The position numbers were made by a program, and so were the translations under genes. Below, one piece after another: positions 24,081 to 36,049 of a stretch of DNA of 64,000 bases. Source of the stretch: Sinotaia quadrata (lineage: Eukaryota > Mollusca > Gastropoda > Architaenioglossa > Viviparidae); contig CM054177.1 of the NCBI GenBank assembly GCA_028829895.1, positions 31,583,064 through 31,647,063 of the forward strand, written 5' to 3'. The notes below the pieces were generated by a model that was not told the DNA's origin, did not search any database, and saw nothing but the letters and a program-made list of their open reading frames with translations. Positions within the stretch are counted from its first letter, which is position 1. Each line of letters starts with the position of its first letter.

Positions 24081-24221
24081 CAATCTGTTGTCTAAAAATA
24101 ACCACACTCCTCGTCAAACACTTCTTTCAGCTCTCAACATCTCTCGCTCTCTCTTTCATTCTTTCTTCCTCTTTCTTTCTCCCTCTCTGTCTATTTCTTT
24201 CCGTTTCTCTCACTCATTCCC

Positions 24222-24229
24222 TCTGTCTG

Positions 24230-24277
<48 letters not shown>
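24222..24277. repeat. (TCTA)n microsatellite
   Basis: Lies immediately 5' of dispersed copy C, as a tetranucleotide tract also borders the 5' end of copy A. Confidence 0.95.
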
Positions 24278-24278
<1 letters not shown>

Positions 24279-24282
24279 GTCT

Positions 24283-25235
24283 GTGGCGGAGTAAATTTGC
24301 CTATCTCTGTTTCAAAACTTAATAATTATGTATTTGTTGCCAATGTCAACGTGACCCGATGCTTATGATGATATTTTTGTAAGTGCCAAAGTTGGAGTAA
24401 ACAACTCAGGTGGCGAAAATCCTAGAACTTGATGATGCAATCCAAACCAGTTCCAAGCGGATGAATAGTTTTTTCTAACAGTCTCACACTTGTTCTTAAC
24501 AACTTCATCCAATGGGGATGGAATGAAAGTTAATTTGTTGGAGAAGTTCTATATTCTGATCGTTTTGATTTGGCATAACTCAAGTCCGGTCATAAAAGCG
24601 ATCACTAGTTTATGGTAAGTTAACTGACTGATAAAGAAAGAATGGAAATAGAAATATTTCGTACGTTTGCTATTGATCTATTATTTGAACTGGAAAATGC
24701 TTTATGTAATTGAACTATTATTTCTATGTTCACTAATTTGAATATATTGTACATTGTACTTGTGAATTTTGATCGCTGCTATATTTCGTATGCTGCATGT
24801 GTATCATGCTAACAAAATATTGTTGCAGGATTTGTAAATTGAGGGAGTGTGTCAGACAGAAAGAGTTTACAGATGAAATATGCCTGAAATTTAGTTTTGT
24901 ATTAATTTGACTTTGTTTCCTAACATTGCATCCACTTCAGACTGCAGTGACTACTGTACTTTACTCCTTGTATCCACTTCAGACTGCAGTGACTACTGTA
25001 CTTTATTCCTTGTATCCACTTCAGACTGCAGTGACTACTGTACTTTACTCCTTGTATCCACTTCAGACTGCAGTGACTACTGTACTTTACTCCTTGTATC
25101 CACTTCAGACTGCAGTGACTACTGTACTCTACCGGATTCACGTTGGTGTGTATCCAGCGTTATCGTCGAATTTTTCAGTAAACGTGTTGTTGTAAGATGA
25201 TTCCGGTGAATACTTGTAGAGTTAGATTTGCATTC
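24283..25235 (+). mobile_element. Dispersed repeat family, copy C (plus orientation, 3' part missing)
   Basis: Starts GGCGGAGTAAATTTGCC like copy A and keeps AACTCAAGTCCGGTCATAAA, TATTTCGTACG, GTACATTGTACTTGTGA and ATGCCTGAAATTTAG. It ends near TCAGTAAACGTGTTGTTGTA, which matches TCAGTAACGTGTTGCTGTA in copy A. The TTTAATAAATTTATTG end shared by A, B, D and E is absent. Non-coding. Confidence 0.8.
24926..25135. repeat. Minisatellite, 42-bp unit, 5 copies, inside copy C
   Basis: CCACTTCAGACTGCAGTGAC and TACTGTACTTTACTCCTTG repeat. The matching segment in copy A (about 16,955-16,995) is single-copy. A 42-bp stop-free unit opens frames on both strands that are not genes. Confidence 0.94.
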
Positions 25236-25417
25236 CGACTGACTCAGTTTGTATTTTTATGGTTTAATATTTTGTCATGGTTAAGAGAGTTCGCGTTTAC
25301 ACTAAAACATTAGTTTTACCAGACTTAATAATTCAAATGTTTGGATCCAAATAGAAAATAATTTATCTTTATAAGCCATAAGATAAAGTCAATGTGCATA
25401 TAAGCACCTATTTGCTC

Positions 25418-25522
25418 AGCTTGACAAACTTACATACACATGTATCTGTGTAGGACACTCGTGATATCAGTTGACAAACTTACATACACATGTATCTGTG
25501 TAGGACACTCGTGATATCAAGA
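25418..25522. repeat. Tandem duplication, about 52 bp x2
   Basis: TTGACAAACTTACATACACA and GTGTAGGACACTCGTGATAT occur twice. The 180 bp before it (25,236-25,417) is unique and without a gene. Confidence 0.92.
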
Positions 25523-25659
25523 TGATATTTTTATATATATTACTGTAACAATCAATTTCGCGTTACTGATGATTTATACTTTGAAGCGTTTTCTTCAGCG
25601 TGTTACATTGTAACTTGTAACAGGAACAGAGAGGCATTGTCAGTGTCATTGCTACTCAT

Positions 25660-26268
25660 CTGTTTTCCCCTTGTAAGGCTAGTCAAAGGCTACTTCTCTC
25701 AGATGTTTTCCCTTTGTAAGGCAGGTCAATGGCTACTTCTCTCAGATGTTTTCCCCTTGTAAGGCTAGTCAAAGGCTACTTCTCTCAGATGTTTTCCCCT
25801 TGTAAGGCTAGTTAATGGCTACTTCTCTCAGATGTTTTCCCCTTGTAAGGCTAGTTAATGGCTACTTCTCTCAGATGTTTTCCCCTTGTAAGGCTAGTTA
25901 ATGGCTACTTCTCTCAGATGTTTTCCCCTTGTAAGGCTAGTCAAAGGCTACTTCTCTCAGATGTTTTCCCCTTGTAAGGCTAGTTAATGGCTACTTCTCT
26001 CAGATGTTTTCCCCTTGTAAGGCTAGTTAATGGCTACTTCTCTCAGATGTTTTCCCCTTGTAAGGCTAGTCAAAGGCTACTTCTCTCAGATGTTTTCCCC
26101 TTGTAAGGCTAGTTAATGGCTACTTCTCTCAGATGTTTTCCCCTTGTAAGGCTAGTTAATGGCTACTTCTCTCAGATGTTTTCCCCTTGTAAGGCTAGTT
26201 AATGGCTACTTCTCTCAGATGTTTTCCCCTTGTAAGGCTAGTTAATGGCTACTTCTCTCAGATGCTAT
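25660..26268. repeat. Minisatellite, 43-bp unit, about 14 copies, with higher-order organisation
   Basis: TTTTCCCCTTGTAAGGCTAG and GGCTACTTCTCTCAGATG repeat at 43 bp. Two variants, AGTCAAAGG (a) and AGTTAATGG (b), with one intermediate (a'), run in the order a a' a b b b a b b a b b b b. Blocks of one a plus two or more b units were copied together. Confidence 0.96.
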
Positions 26269-26474
26269 GTAGGCAAAGTGTGAGTGCTCCCATCCCGATA
26301 AGGATTAGAAGTCTGGACGGCGTCTAAGTGGCCATAAATAGACGTGCCTAACTGTGAGGAGGGTATGCGTTTCACCTGTATCATAGGTTGACATCAATAG
26401 GAAATATGTAAGAGGTGAATGATACAGACTGAAAAAATGCCTGTATATTAGGAGATCTATTCAAATTACAATAG

Positions 26475-27075
26475 CATCTGTGAGTTTGCTAGCTTGATTG
26501 GAATTTGATTGGAATGGAGTTTGCTAACTTCATTGGAATGGATTTTGCTAGCTTGACTGGAGTGGAGTGAATTTTGCTAGCTTGGTTGGATTGAGTTTGT
26601 CAGCTTAACTAGAGCGGAGTTTGCTAGCTTGATTGGAATGGAATTTGTTAGCCTAACTGGAGTGGAGTTTGTTAGATTGGTTGGAATGAAGTTTGCTAAC
26701 TTGACTGGAGTAGAGTTTACTAGCTTGATTGGAGTTGAGTTTGTTGGCATGACAGGAGAAGAGTTTGCTAGCTTGATTGAAGTGGAGTTTGCTAGATATT
26801 TTGGATTGGAGATTAAATGCTTAAATGGAGTGGAGTTTTCTAGCTTGTAGAGTGGACTTTGCTAACTTGATTGGAATTGAGTTTGCTGGAGTTTGCTAAC
26901 TTGATTGGAATGGAGTTTGGTACTTTGATTGAAATGGAGTTTGCTTGATTGATTGTATCTGAGTTTGCTAGAGTTTGTTTGCTAGCTTGACTGATATTTA
27001 GTTTGCTGACTTGATTGGAATGGAGTTTTCTAACTTGATTGGAGTGGAATTTGTTAACTTAATTGGAATTGATCA
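26475..27075. repeat. Degenerate minisatellite, about 27-29-bp unit, about 20 copies
   Basis: Variants of GGAGTGGAGTTTGCTAGCTT plus GATT recur throughout with many substitutions and indels. A 73-codon frame within it is fortuitous. Confidence 0.85.
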
Positions 27076-27177
27076 AATAAAGCAAATTGTTAATTCAGCC
27101 GCCAAGGATGTTTGAATGAACTACACTTAATGTTCTTCTACACTCATTTGTTCGTAGGCTACATGTCTGTCTATAAT

Positions 27178-27322
27178 GATGGGGGTTGAGCCAAAGTTAA
27201 TTAAATGAGTGGGGGTTGAGCCAAAGTTAATTAAGTGAGTGGGGGTTGAGCCAAAGTTAATTAAGTGAGTGGGGGTTGAGCCAAAGTTAATTAAGTGAGT
27301 GGGGGTTGAGCCAAAGTTAATT
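27178..27322. repeat. Minisatellite, 30-bp unit, about 5 copies
   Basis: GGGGGTTGAGCCAAAGTTAA then TTAAGTGAGT. Each unit has one G-run of five on the plus strand, so neighbouring units could contribute to a quadruplex. Confidence 0.95.
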
Positions 27323-27956
27323 GAGATCATTAGGATCATTAAGTAGGAGGATTCTCACTAACTGAATGGGCATTTGGCAGTGACCGCGATTAATATTCAT
27401 TTAAGACACATAATCATGGATCATGATGATAACAGCGCTCCTAAGGATGTATTGGAGATTCCTGTTATGTTAGTAATGATCCAATTCAGGCTGCGGTTAA
27501 ATTATTTAATATTTAACAGTTGACATTAATTGCATAGCTCATATCTTGTACAATGACTAGATGTGTCCTTCATGTCGCAATATTGCAATGAATGTGTATT
27601 GAACAAGCGGAACAAATAGTGTGCGTGTATGCGTGTAATGTACATTAGTTTTTAAATATGTGTCTTCCATCTGTACAGTTATACTATTACACAGCTTCCA
27701 TGTGTGCAGGTCAGCTAAATGTCCAATGACGTAGTTTCCTTGTGTACAGATTTCAGTCAACAGTACCTTGCTAATAAAGGGAGGTCATACTCATACTAGC
27801 ATTAATAAAGGAAACAACATTGCATATCATTAAGCTCCAGAAGATTGTATTTACAAATTAACAGTTATCAAGAATGAGAGTTTGAGGTAATGTCGGAAAA
27901 TCCTGTTACCTCAGCCTTGCCTCACCATTACCTCTTTATTACAATGTCTCAGTATG
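27323..27956. other. Unique sequence, no gene seen
   Basis: No domain-like frame, repeat or RNA gene recognised. Confidence 0.4.
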
Positions 27957-28440
27957 GTGAATCACCTCTCTAATACAGATTGTAAGTACGTACTTAATTA
28001 AATACGTCTCTAATACAGACTGTAATTACGTTCTCAACTAAGTACCTCTGTAACACAGACTGTAATTACGTTCTTAACTAAATACCTCTGTAACAAGACT
28101 GTAGTTACGTTCTTATATAAGTATCTTTCGAATAAGACTATAATGCGTTCTTAAATAAATATCTCTCTAATATAGACTGTTGTTACGATCTTAATAAATT
28201 ACTTATCTAACAGACCATAAGTAGGTTCTTAATTAATTACCTCTCTTTAAAAAAAAAAATGATTTTAAGTACGTTCTGAATTAATGATCTCTAACAAGAC
28301 TGTAAGTACATTCTTTTAATAACCTCTGTTAAAAGCTAAAAGTACATTCTTAATAATGTCCTCTTTATTAAAAACTATGAGTACATTCTTAATAATGTCC
28401 TCTTTATTAAAAACTACGAGAACGTTCTTAATTAATTCTA
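27957..28440. repeat. Degenerate minisatellite, about 40-bp unit, about 12 copies
   Basis: ACCTCTCTAATACAGACTGT and ACGTTCTTAA variants recur with much divergence and an A-run insertion near 28,250. Confidence 0.82.
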
Positions 28441-28937
28441 TGCAATGGCATCTCGCGTTTCCCTGTTACTGTGTTTTGAGAAACAAGTAAGTGTTGCGCA
28501 TTTGAAACAGGCCTTAGTCCTCTTGCAGAGGAATGTACCTGCTTAGGTTTAAGTGGAGGTCAACCGCAATCGTAACAATAATACGTTCGCCGCTCGCTGA
28601 CCCTAGAGAACGTCTGCAAGTGCTAACGTCAGTGACAAGGAGAGCATGTACACAGACTAACAAAGAATGGAGAATGTTTGGATAACAAGGTTGATGGAGA
28701 GACCAACTGGTTGCATGCAAACTGCTTGGAAGAGTGAAGGTCACGGGATGAGAGGGGATGGGAGACACTAGAATATGACGGGGTGCTGATTTCTCAGTTA
28801 TTCCATGTTTCGAACTCAGCAAGGACTTCCCCTCTTGACCTTACGGGGTCATATCACACTATTATCTTCGTGGGTTGAGAGGGTCCGTCACATTCTTTCC
28901 ATTATGGCTGTCTTTTACCTGAAACTAAAGTACACTT
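28441..28937. other. Slightly GC-richer unique sequence, no gene supported
   Basis: A 102-codon minus frame (28,514-28,822) has no recognisable motif. I see no convincing splice or promoter context. Confidence 0.35.
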
Positions 28938-29665
28938 ATTCATTGCCAACCACACTACACTCATTCATTGCCAACCACACTACACTATTTCATTGCCAAC
29001 CACACTACACTATTTTATTGCCAACCACACTACACTTATTTATTACCAACTACACTACACTCATTTATTGCCAACCACACTACACTATTTTATTGCCAAC
29101 CACACTACACTATTTCATTGCCAACCACACTACACTATTTTATTGCCAACCACACTACACTCATTTATTACCAGCTACACTACACTCATTCATTGCCAAC
29201 CACACTACACTATTTTATTGCCAACCACACTACACTATTTCATTGCCAACCACTCTATACTATTTCATTGCCAACCACACTACACTATTTTATTGCCAAC
29301 CACACTACACTCATTTATTACCAACTACACTACACTCATTCATTGCCAACCACACTACACTATTTCATTGCCAACCACACTACACTATTTTATTGCCAAC
29401 CACACTGCACTCATTCATTGCCAACCACACTACACTCATTCATTACCAACTACACTACACTCATTCATTGCCAACCACACTACACTATTTCATTGCCAAC
29501 CACACTACACTATTTTATTCCCAACCACACTGCACTCATTCATTACCAACCACATTACACTCATTCATTACCAACCACACTACATTCATTCATTGCCAAC
29601 CACACTACACTCATTCATTGCCAACCACACTACACTCATTCATTGCCAACCACACTACACTCATT
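28938..29665. repeat. Minisatellite, 25-bp unit, about 29 copies, stop-free in all three plus frames
   Basis: ATTGCCAACCACACTACACT recurs every 25 bp, with TCATTCATT, ATTTCATT, ATTTTATT and TCATTTATT variants. Since 25 is not a multiple of three and the unit has no stop, all three plus frames stay open for more than 230 codons and spell the same 25-residue repeat. It ends directly against dispersed copy D. Confidence 0.96.
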
Positions 29666-30372
29666 CAGAATATGCTAGAAATTCCTCATGCAATGCAAAT
29701 CAGTTCAAAGTAGATGAGTAGTTTTATTATCCAATGGTTAAGTTCTATGAGAATGAGACCAGCCAATGGGCTCTTTACCTGGTGTAAATAATTCTATTTT
29801 CTAATTACTTTGAATTTGGAGTCCAGCGTCCAGTCATGAAAGGCGGTCATTAGCTTAATGATGAGTTAACTGACTGATTGAGAGAGAAAGGATTTAGAAA
29901 TATTTCATGCATTTTTGCTATTGATATGTTATACTTGCATTTTACGTAGAGATGTATTATGTGAGTAGATTACTATTTCTACAAATTGTGAACTATAATG
30001 CTTATATGTAGTATGCTAAACACTTGACATTGTTTCTAATGAACTTGTTAATAAACTAATATGTTGTATGTGTATATTGGGCTAATAAATACTGTTGCAG
30101 GAAACTGTAAGTTGAAACTTGAATGTAAGAAAGAATAGAGTTAAAAAGGAATAAACTAGAAGTTTAGCATTTGTTCCCTGATTCTATTTTTACAGCGGAA
30201 AAGTAAACCTTTCCATGTTTTATTGGAATCTCCTGGTTCACTGGTCATAGACGGATATGACCTTGATAGATGCATGAGGTGTCTGCCACAGTATGTAAGT
30301 GTAAGGAATACACTGCACTTCATTGATGTATGGTAGCAAGGTATGCTGACTACATCAAGCAATTTCTGGTAC

Positions 30373-30900
30373 AAGTAAGTTACTGGAAATTGCTACAATT
30401 GTTGTTCTGGTACAAGTAAGTTACTGGGAATTGCTACAATTGTTGTTCTGGTACAAGGAAGTTACTGGAAATTGCTACAATTGTTGTTCTGGTACAAGGA
30501 AGTTACTGGAAATTGCTACAATTGTTGTTCTGGTACAAGTAAGTTACTGGAAATTGCTACAATTGTTGTTCTGGTACAAGGAAGTTACTGTAAATTGCTA
30601 CAATTGTTGTTCTGGTACAAGGAAGTTACTGGAAATTGCTACAATTGTTGTTCTGGTACAAGGAAGTTACTGGAAATTGCTACAATTGTTGTTCTGGTAC
30701 AAGGAAGTTACTGGAAATTGCTACAATTGTTGTTCTGGTACAAGGAAGTTACTGTAAATTGCTACAATTGTTGTTCTGGTACAAGGAAGTTACTGTAAAT
30801 TGCTACAATTGTTGTTCTGGTACAAGGAAGTTACTGGAAATTGCTACAATTGTTGTTCTGGTACACGGAACTTACTGGAAATTGCTACAATTGTTGTTCT
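30373..30900. repeat. Minisatellite, 41-bp unit, about 13 copies, inside copy D
   Basis: AAGTTACTGGAAATTGCTAC and AATTGTTGTTCTGGTACAAG repeat. In copy E the same segment (AAATTACTAGAAATAGCAAC, about 62,420-62,460) is present once, so the array grew inside copy D after the copies separated. All three plus frames are open through it, but it is non-coding. Confidence 0.96.
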
Positions 30901-31261
30901 GCTTGATAGATCTATTATGGCAGAGCACCAGAATACCTTCTAGAGAATCACAGCGAATCAGTGTTCTACAATTTAAGGAGGGAAACATGTGGAATTGTTG
31001 TGAACAATAACTTGTGACTTCATTACAAAGGTTAGTGAAAGACTATTGAGACAGTACCTAAATCAGGTTATGTACAAAATGGTATCTGCTTATCTCTAAT
31101 AACTTCATTTATATTTTCTGATAAGAACTATTCTGTTACTTGTATTGACTCTAATCTATTGAATTATATGTTCGGATGTAAGACTGTATAGGTATTAAAA
31201 TTATTTTTGAATGTGGTTTCATAGAAATATTGATATCATGTAATCTTTCTCATTGTATTTG

Positions 31262-31264
<3 letters not shown>

Positions 31265-31297
<33 letters not shown>
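31265..31297. repeat. (TA)n microsatellite inside copy D
   Basis: Placed where copies A and E have short CATATG-type sequence, so it is a private expansion. Confidence 0.95.
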
Positions 31298-31300
<3 letters not shown>

Positions 31301-31789
31301 TGTTGATTTAATAAATTTATTGTTAAATTTGTTGACCTTTTTACATATATTGATAATCTTATGTTGTAGGAATGGGTTGATGGGTATCTTGCTAAATATA
31401 GATTACAGACAAATTTGTCTTTTCCTTTAGTAAGAAGTTTACCACCTATGGAAATACTGTGTGACGGTAAATGTTTGTCTTTAATGTTGTGGAAGAGAGA
31501 AAACGTTTGCAACACCCATATATCCGTCGAGAGAGAGATGAATGGTGTCTTCTGGAGAATTATTAATAACATGAATTAAGATTCTCATCATCCAACCCAA
31601 ACAGAGATTGTGATATAATCAACAACTCCAAAAATTTTAAAAGTGAGAGGTTTTTTCTTTTTAATTAAAGACGCGATTTTAGTACTAATGTAGCGTCGGT
31701 CAGCGTCCTTCACCCTTTCCTCTCAATTGCACGGTCAGCAATAGTAATGGAAAGCCAGCGTCCTTCACCCTTTTGTACTTAACCTATAC

Positions 31790-32104
31790 CAGAGGTGCAC
31801 AAACCTTTTAGGCCAGAGGGCCAAATTTCCAATTGATAGTGCGTGGAGGGCCGCAAGTCAGATTCCACTTGGATGGCTCAGTAAAGTAAACAACACAAAT
31901 AATGAAATGATGTGCTTTTTATTCGTTTTTGTCTCTAACCTAGGTTTAGTCTTTAGTGAGAAGGATGAGCCTGAATGTTGTTAACAACTTTGTCAATATT
32001 TGGTCTGAGTTTTGTAGTCGCCTTGCAGGCCACAAATAATGGTAACATCTTAAAGTCCTCCGCGGGCCTGTCTCGGGCTGCGGGCCGCGGTTTGTGCACC
32101 CCTA
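31790..32104. mobile_element. hAT-like non-autonomous DNA transposon
   Basis: About 315 bp bounded by terminal inverted repeats: AGAGGTGCACAAACC at the left and GGTTTGTGCACCCCT at the right (one mismatch). Subterminal GGCCAGAGGGCCAAATTT and GGGCTGCGGGCCGCGG are typical of widespread hAT-superfamily miniature elements. CCTATAC occurs at both ends (31,783-31,789 and 32,101-32,107), but the right copy overlaps the terminal repeat, so the 8-bp duplication expected of hAT is not clean. No transposase is present. Confidence 0.72.
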
Positions 32105-32266
32105 TACTGTAGAGATAGGAGAGGGCCTGGTCTTGACCTATTGACTGTATAATGGCCATTAACTTGTCAGAGAATCATTATTTAAGATGATAAAAGCATT
32201 TTGTTTGTATGAATTAATCTAATCTGAGCAAACAAATTCTATTGCTCTTTGGTGTATGCAGCATAA

Positions 32267-32548
32267 ATCTATATCTAAGTGATTGTATTTTATGCTAATA
32301 GAAATTATGTCATTAAGTGTTAGTATTTTATGTTAATAGAAATTATGTCATTAAGTGTTAGTATTTTATGTTAGTAGAAATTATGTCATTACGTGTTAGT
32401 ATTTTATGTTAGTAGAAATTATGTCATTAAGTGTTAGTATTTTATGTTAGTAGAAATTATGTAATTAAGTGTTAGTATTTTATGTTAGTAGAAATTATGT
32501 CATTAAGTGTTAGTATTTTATGTTAGTAGAAATTATGTCATTAAATGT
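32267..32548. repeat. Minisatellite, 38-bp unit, about 7 copies
   Basis: GTGTTAGTATTTTATGTTAG and TAGAAATTATGTCATTAA repeat with few changes. Confidence 0.95.
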
Positions 32549-32659
32549 TTTCTTTACTGATTCCTAAGACACGTTTATTTACTCTGAATGCATCTGTGTT
32601 CAAGATGAAATAAATATAAATAAGTTGTCTTAGTTAATGTTGTACGCTATCTGTAATTT

Positions 32660-32895
32660 TATTAAAACCACGTTTAAGATTTACACAAAGAATGTATGCA
32701 CTGTACATGTAAAACCATGTTTAGACTTACACAAAATTGTGAACACTATACATGTAAAACCATGTTTAGATTTACACAAAGAATGTGAACACTGTATATG
32801 TAAAACCATGTTTAGATTTACACAAAGAATGTGAACACTGTACATGAAAAACCACGTTTAGACTTACACACAGAATGTGTACAGTGTACATGTAA
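32660..32895. repeat. Minisatellite, about 46-bp unit, about 5 copies
   Basis: GTAAAACCATGTTTAGA and TTACACAAAGAATGTGAACA repeat with moderate divergence. Confidence 0.92.
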
Positions 32896-33802
32896 AACTA
32901 CATTGGACAATAAGAAGAAATTTGGCATCTAACATTACTTTAACTTACCAAACAGAAAATGTGTGTTTTTAAAGTCACACACAATGAACAGAATGAAAAA
33001 TATATAATTGCTAAAATATAATATAAGCAAATATATAAAATATAAGCAAAGCTAACAGACACAAAGGGTACAAATACTTGCAGAAGGAAATTCCCCAGTG
33101 CTGGTGCTGCTGTCTATTTGTGTGTGACTACAGCTACAGACAACTCCCTACAGATAGTAATAAGAGGCCGTGGCGGTAAAGCACTCACCATAATAATACA
33201 ACTACAAGTATGGGCAGATAATCAGTTTTAAAGAAAGGGCTGAAAATAAAGCATGAATTAGTAGATAATACATCTTCACTTATGGGCAATAATCTTGAAG
33301 TTGGAGCTGAAAATGGAAACATGGGCTAGTGAATAATACCACTTGAAGCATGGGCAGATAATCAATATTAAAGGAGGGCAGACAATTAAGCATGTCTAAG
33401 TAGATATAAAAGTTGAAAGAGGAATAGGTAATAGATCGTAAATTAGAGGCACTTAGAAATGTATGAAGTTGGGTTTAAAATATAAAATTTTAAGTGGGGT
33501 TAAAAATCACTCTTAAAATATAGGTATACAGTTAAAATGGAAGTCTGAAGGTGGATCACACTTCAAGCATTAGTTAGGGCCAAAAGAAATGCAGCAGTGT
33601 ATTCTGGCAAGTATGAAGTTATAGAAAATAAACGTGAAGCGAGGAAAATAAACTTGTAGTTGGAGAATACAAAAGCCACAAAAAGAATTTCAGAAACAAG
33701 GATTAAACCAGTCGATTGTTTTTATAACTATTTTATTTCGAGACCAAACGTTAAAGTGCTACTGTAAACGCAATTCACTTAACCCTATGCTATAGTGTAA
33801 TA
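32896..33802. other. AT-rich sequence with traces of old repeats, no gene seen
   Basis: GAGGCCGTGGCGGTAAAGCA at about 33,164 resembles the start of a tRNA-headed SINE, but no B box follows. TATGGGCAGATAATCA-type words recur at 33,210-33,370 as a worn repeat. Confidence 0.4.
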
Positions 33803-34317
33803 TATAACCAAATATTATAGAGCTAGTGCATTATATATAACCAAATGTTATAGAGTTAATGCATTATATATAACCAAATGTTATAGAGTTAATGCATTAT
33901 ATATAACCAAATGTTATAGAGTTAATGCATTATATATAACCAAATGTTATAGAGTTAATGCATTATATATAACCAAATGTTATAGAGTTAATGCATTATA
34001 TATAACCAAATATTATAGAGCTAATGCATTATATATAACCAAATATTATAGAGTTAATGCATTAATGTATAACCAAATGTTATAGAGTTAATGCATTATA
34101 TGTAACCAAATGTTATAGAGCTAATGCATTATATATAACCAAATGTTATAGAGTTAATGCATTATATATAACCAAATATTATAGAGCTAATGCATTATAT
34201 ATAACCAAATATTATAGAGCTAATGCATTATATATAACCAAATATTATAGAGCTAATGCATTATATATAACCAAATGTTATAGAGCTAATGCTTTATATA
34301 TAACCAAAATGTTACAG
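33803..34317. repeat. Minisatellite, 33-bp unit, about 15.6 copies, very AT-rich
   Basis: TAATGCATTATATATAACCA and AATGTTATAGAG repeat. GAGTTAA and GAGCTAA versions and AATGTT and AATATT versions are mixed, with the GAGCTAA type clustered to the right. Confidence 0.96.
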
Positions 34318-35029
34318 CGCTATTATAATCATAGTTATTACATACTGAAATACTCTAAAGACAATGCAAACATTTTATAATGCTTTTTAATAAGCAGTTT
34401 ATATACAGCGAAACTGAACATTTACAATAAACATCGATAATACATTATCAAATTATATATTGGTAAAATAAACATTTATTAATATTAGCACTGTAACATC
34501 TGTTAAATATCTTTATATTAAAGCTATAATATTTAATTATACATTCAATGTGTTTATTTAGCCTTATAATATTTGTTATGTATTAAATTTATTTAATTAA
34601 AGCTACAACATTTGTTTATGTAGAACCTGTTTTTATATTAGCGCTATAACATTTCGGTAGATAGATATATAAACAGACAGACAGACACCGCTAAAATTGT
34701 TTTGAATACCAAATTGACTCTGTGGACACGACAAAGCCAAATCACGGACCGCTGACACTGAGTCGCCCCAGAGACACAAATTGCATCAAAGAGAAACATC
34801 TTGGAACCCATCAGTGTCGATCTTTTCAGACTTCCAAAGTTCTGTCTGTGGACAATGCTGGCCAGAGTGGCTTGATCTAAGACACTTCATATTAACCCTT
34901 TATGATGAGAAAATAAGTAACACTCTCGGGCTATTTTCATGAAGCTGAACAGGCTTTCAAATTAATGCATCTGTATTAGAAATGTACTTTTTAAATTTAG
35001 TAATAAATATGTAATCTATGTTTTCTGAT
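34318..35029. other. AT-rich unique sequence, no gene seen
   Basis: Weak TATAATATTT-type recurrences and a short GACA tract near 34,675. Otherwise featureless. Confidence 0.4.
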
Positions 35030-35372
35030 AACTCCATAAAGCTCAGAACTTAGACTAATAATACCATACACCTAAGAACATAGACTGATAACATCATAAA
35101 GCTGAGAACTTAGACTGATAACACAATAACGATAAGAACTTAGACTGATAACACCATAACGCTGACAACTCAAAATGATAACACCACAAAGCTGAGAACA
35201 TAGACTGATAACACCATAAAGCCGAGAAATGAACATCATAAAGCTGAGAATATAGACTGATAACACAATATAACTGAAAACATAGACTGATAACACCATA
35301 AAGCTGAGAATATAGACTAATGATACCATAAAGCTGATAATATAGACTGATAACATCATAAAGCTGAGAACT
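35030..35372. repeat. Minisatellite, about 30-bp unit, about 11 copies
   Basis: AAGCTGAGAACATAGACTGA and TAACACCATA repeat with variation. Open minus frames through it are artefacts. Confidence 0.93.
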
Positions 35373-35380
35373 TAAAATGT

Positions 35381-35595
35381 TTGTATATTTATTATGTATC
35401 ACCATTTATTGTAAAAATTTAAGCCCCCATAATAGGTGTATATTTATGATGTATCACCATTTATTGTAAAACTTTAAGCCCCCATAATAGGTGTATATTT
35501 ATGATGTATCACCATTTATTGTAAAACTTTAAGCCCCCATAATAGGTGTATATTTATGATGTATCACCATTTATTGTAAAACTTTAAGCCCCCAT
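35381..35595. repeat. Minisatellite, 55-bp unit, about 4 copies
   Basis: ATGATGTATCACCATTTATT and AACTTTAAGCCCCCATAATA repeat almost without change. Confidence 0.95.
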
Positions 35596-36049
35596 TCATG
35601 CCACATTGCTTATTCAGTTTGGCTGCATAGATTTTTTTTTAATTTGAACTTTTAAATATACATTAACAAAAGACAAAGACAGTTAAACTGTTGGGATTTT
35701 GTAATGTTTATATTATCAACTTTGTAGAAATAAAAATGTGGGATTTGTGACATTTATATCACCCATTGAAAAATTTACCGTCGGTGATTTAATGATTTTT
35801 ATACCACTACGACTAGAGCTTAGTAATAAATAAACATTTCACTTCGTTTAAGTTTATCTCTCATATTCTTGTTCATGGCAATCACTGAGTCTTTTTTCAA
35901 GCTTTCAGGCACACCTTATGGTCATAATTCTGTAAACAAAGCCATTCCAGCAAATAACGTCTTTTGCCCAAGGCTTTCTTTCTATTTGCAGGTAAATCCA
36001 AGATGGTTCTATAAGTTAGTGAAGGGAGCCTTGACTTGGTAACCTTAAC
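35596..36049. other. Unique AT-rich sequence, no gene seen
   Basis: No supported feature. An 89-codon minus frame (35,897-36,166) runs into the next repeat and has no known domain. Confidence 0.35.

Larger units (their letters stand above)
29668..31640 (+). mobile_element. Dispersed repeat family, copy D (plus orientation)
   Basis: The fullest middle and 3' region of the family. Landmarks are GAATATGCTAGAA, GAGTTAACTGACTGATTGAG, TAGAAATATTTCATGCATTT and TACTGTTGCAGGAAACTGTA. Further on are GGTATGCTGACTACAT, TTGATTTAATAAATTTATTG, TCCTTTAGTAAGAAGTTT and GGAGAATTATTAATAA. The first 130 bp or so present in C and E are replaced by the 25-bp array. No open frame, so non-autonomous. Class not determined. 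Confidence 0.82.

Noticed and set aside
28805..29721. Three overlapping plus-strand frames of 236-302 codons
   Set aside because: All are translations of the same 25-bp minisatellite in different frames. No domain, start context or splice signal supports a gene.
30431..31010. Three plus frames of 108-124 codons
   Set aside because: These are the 41-bp array of copy D in different frames.
31953..32159. 68-codon minus frame crossing the hAT-like element
   Set aside because: It runs over the element's right end into unique sequence and has no transposase motif.
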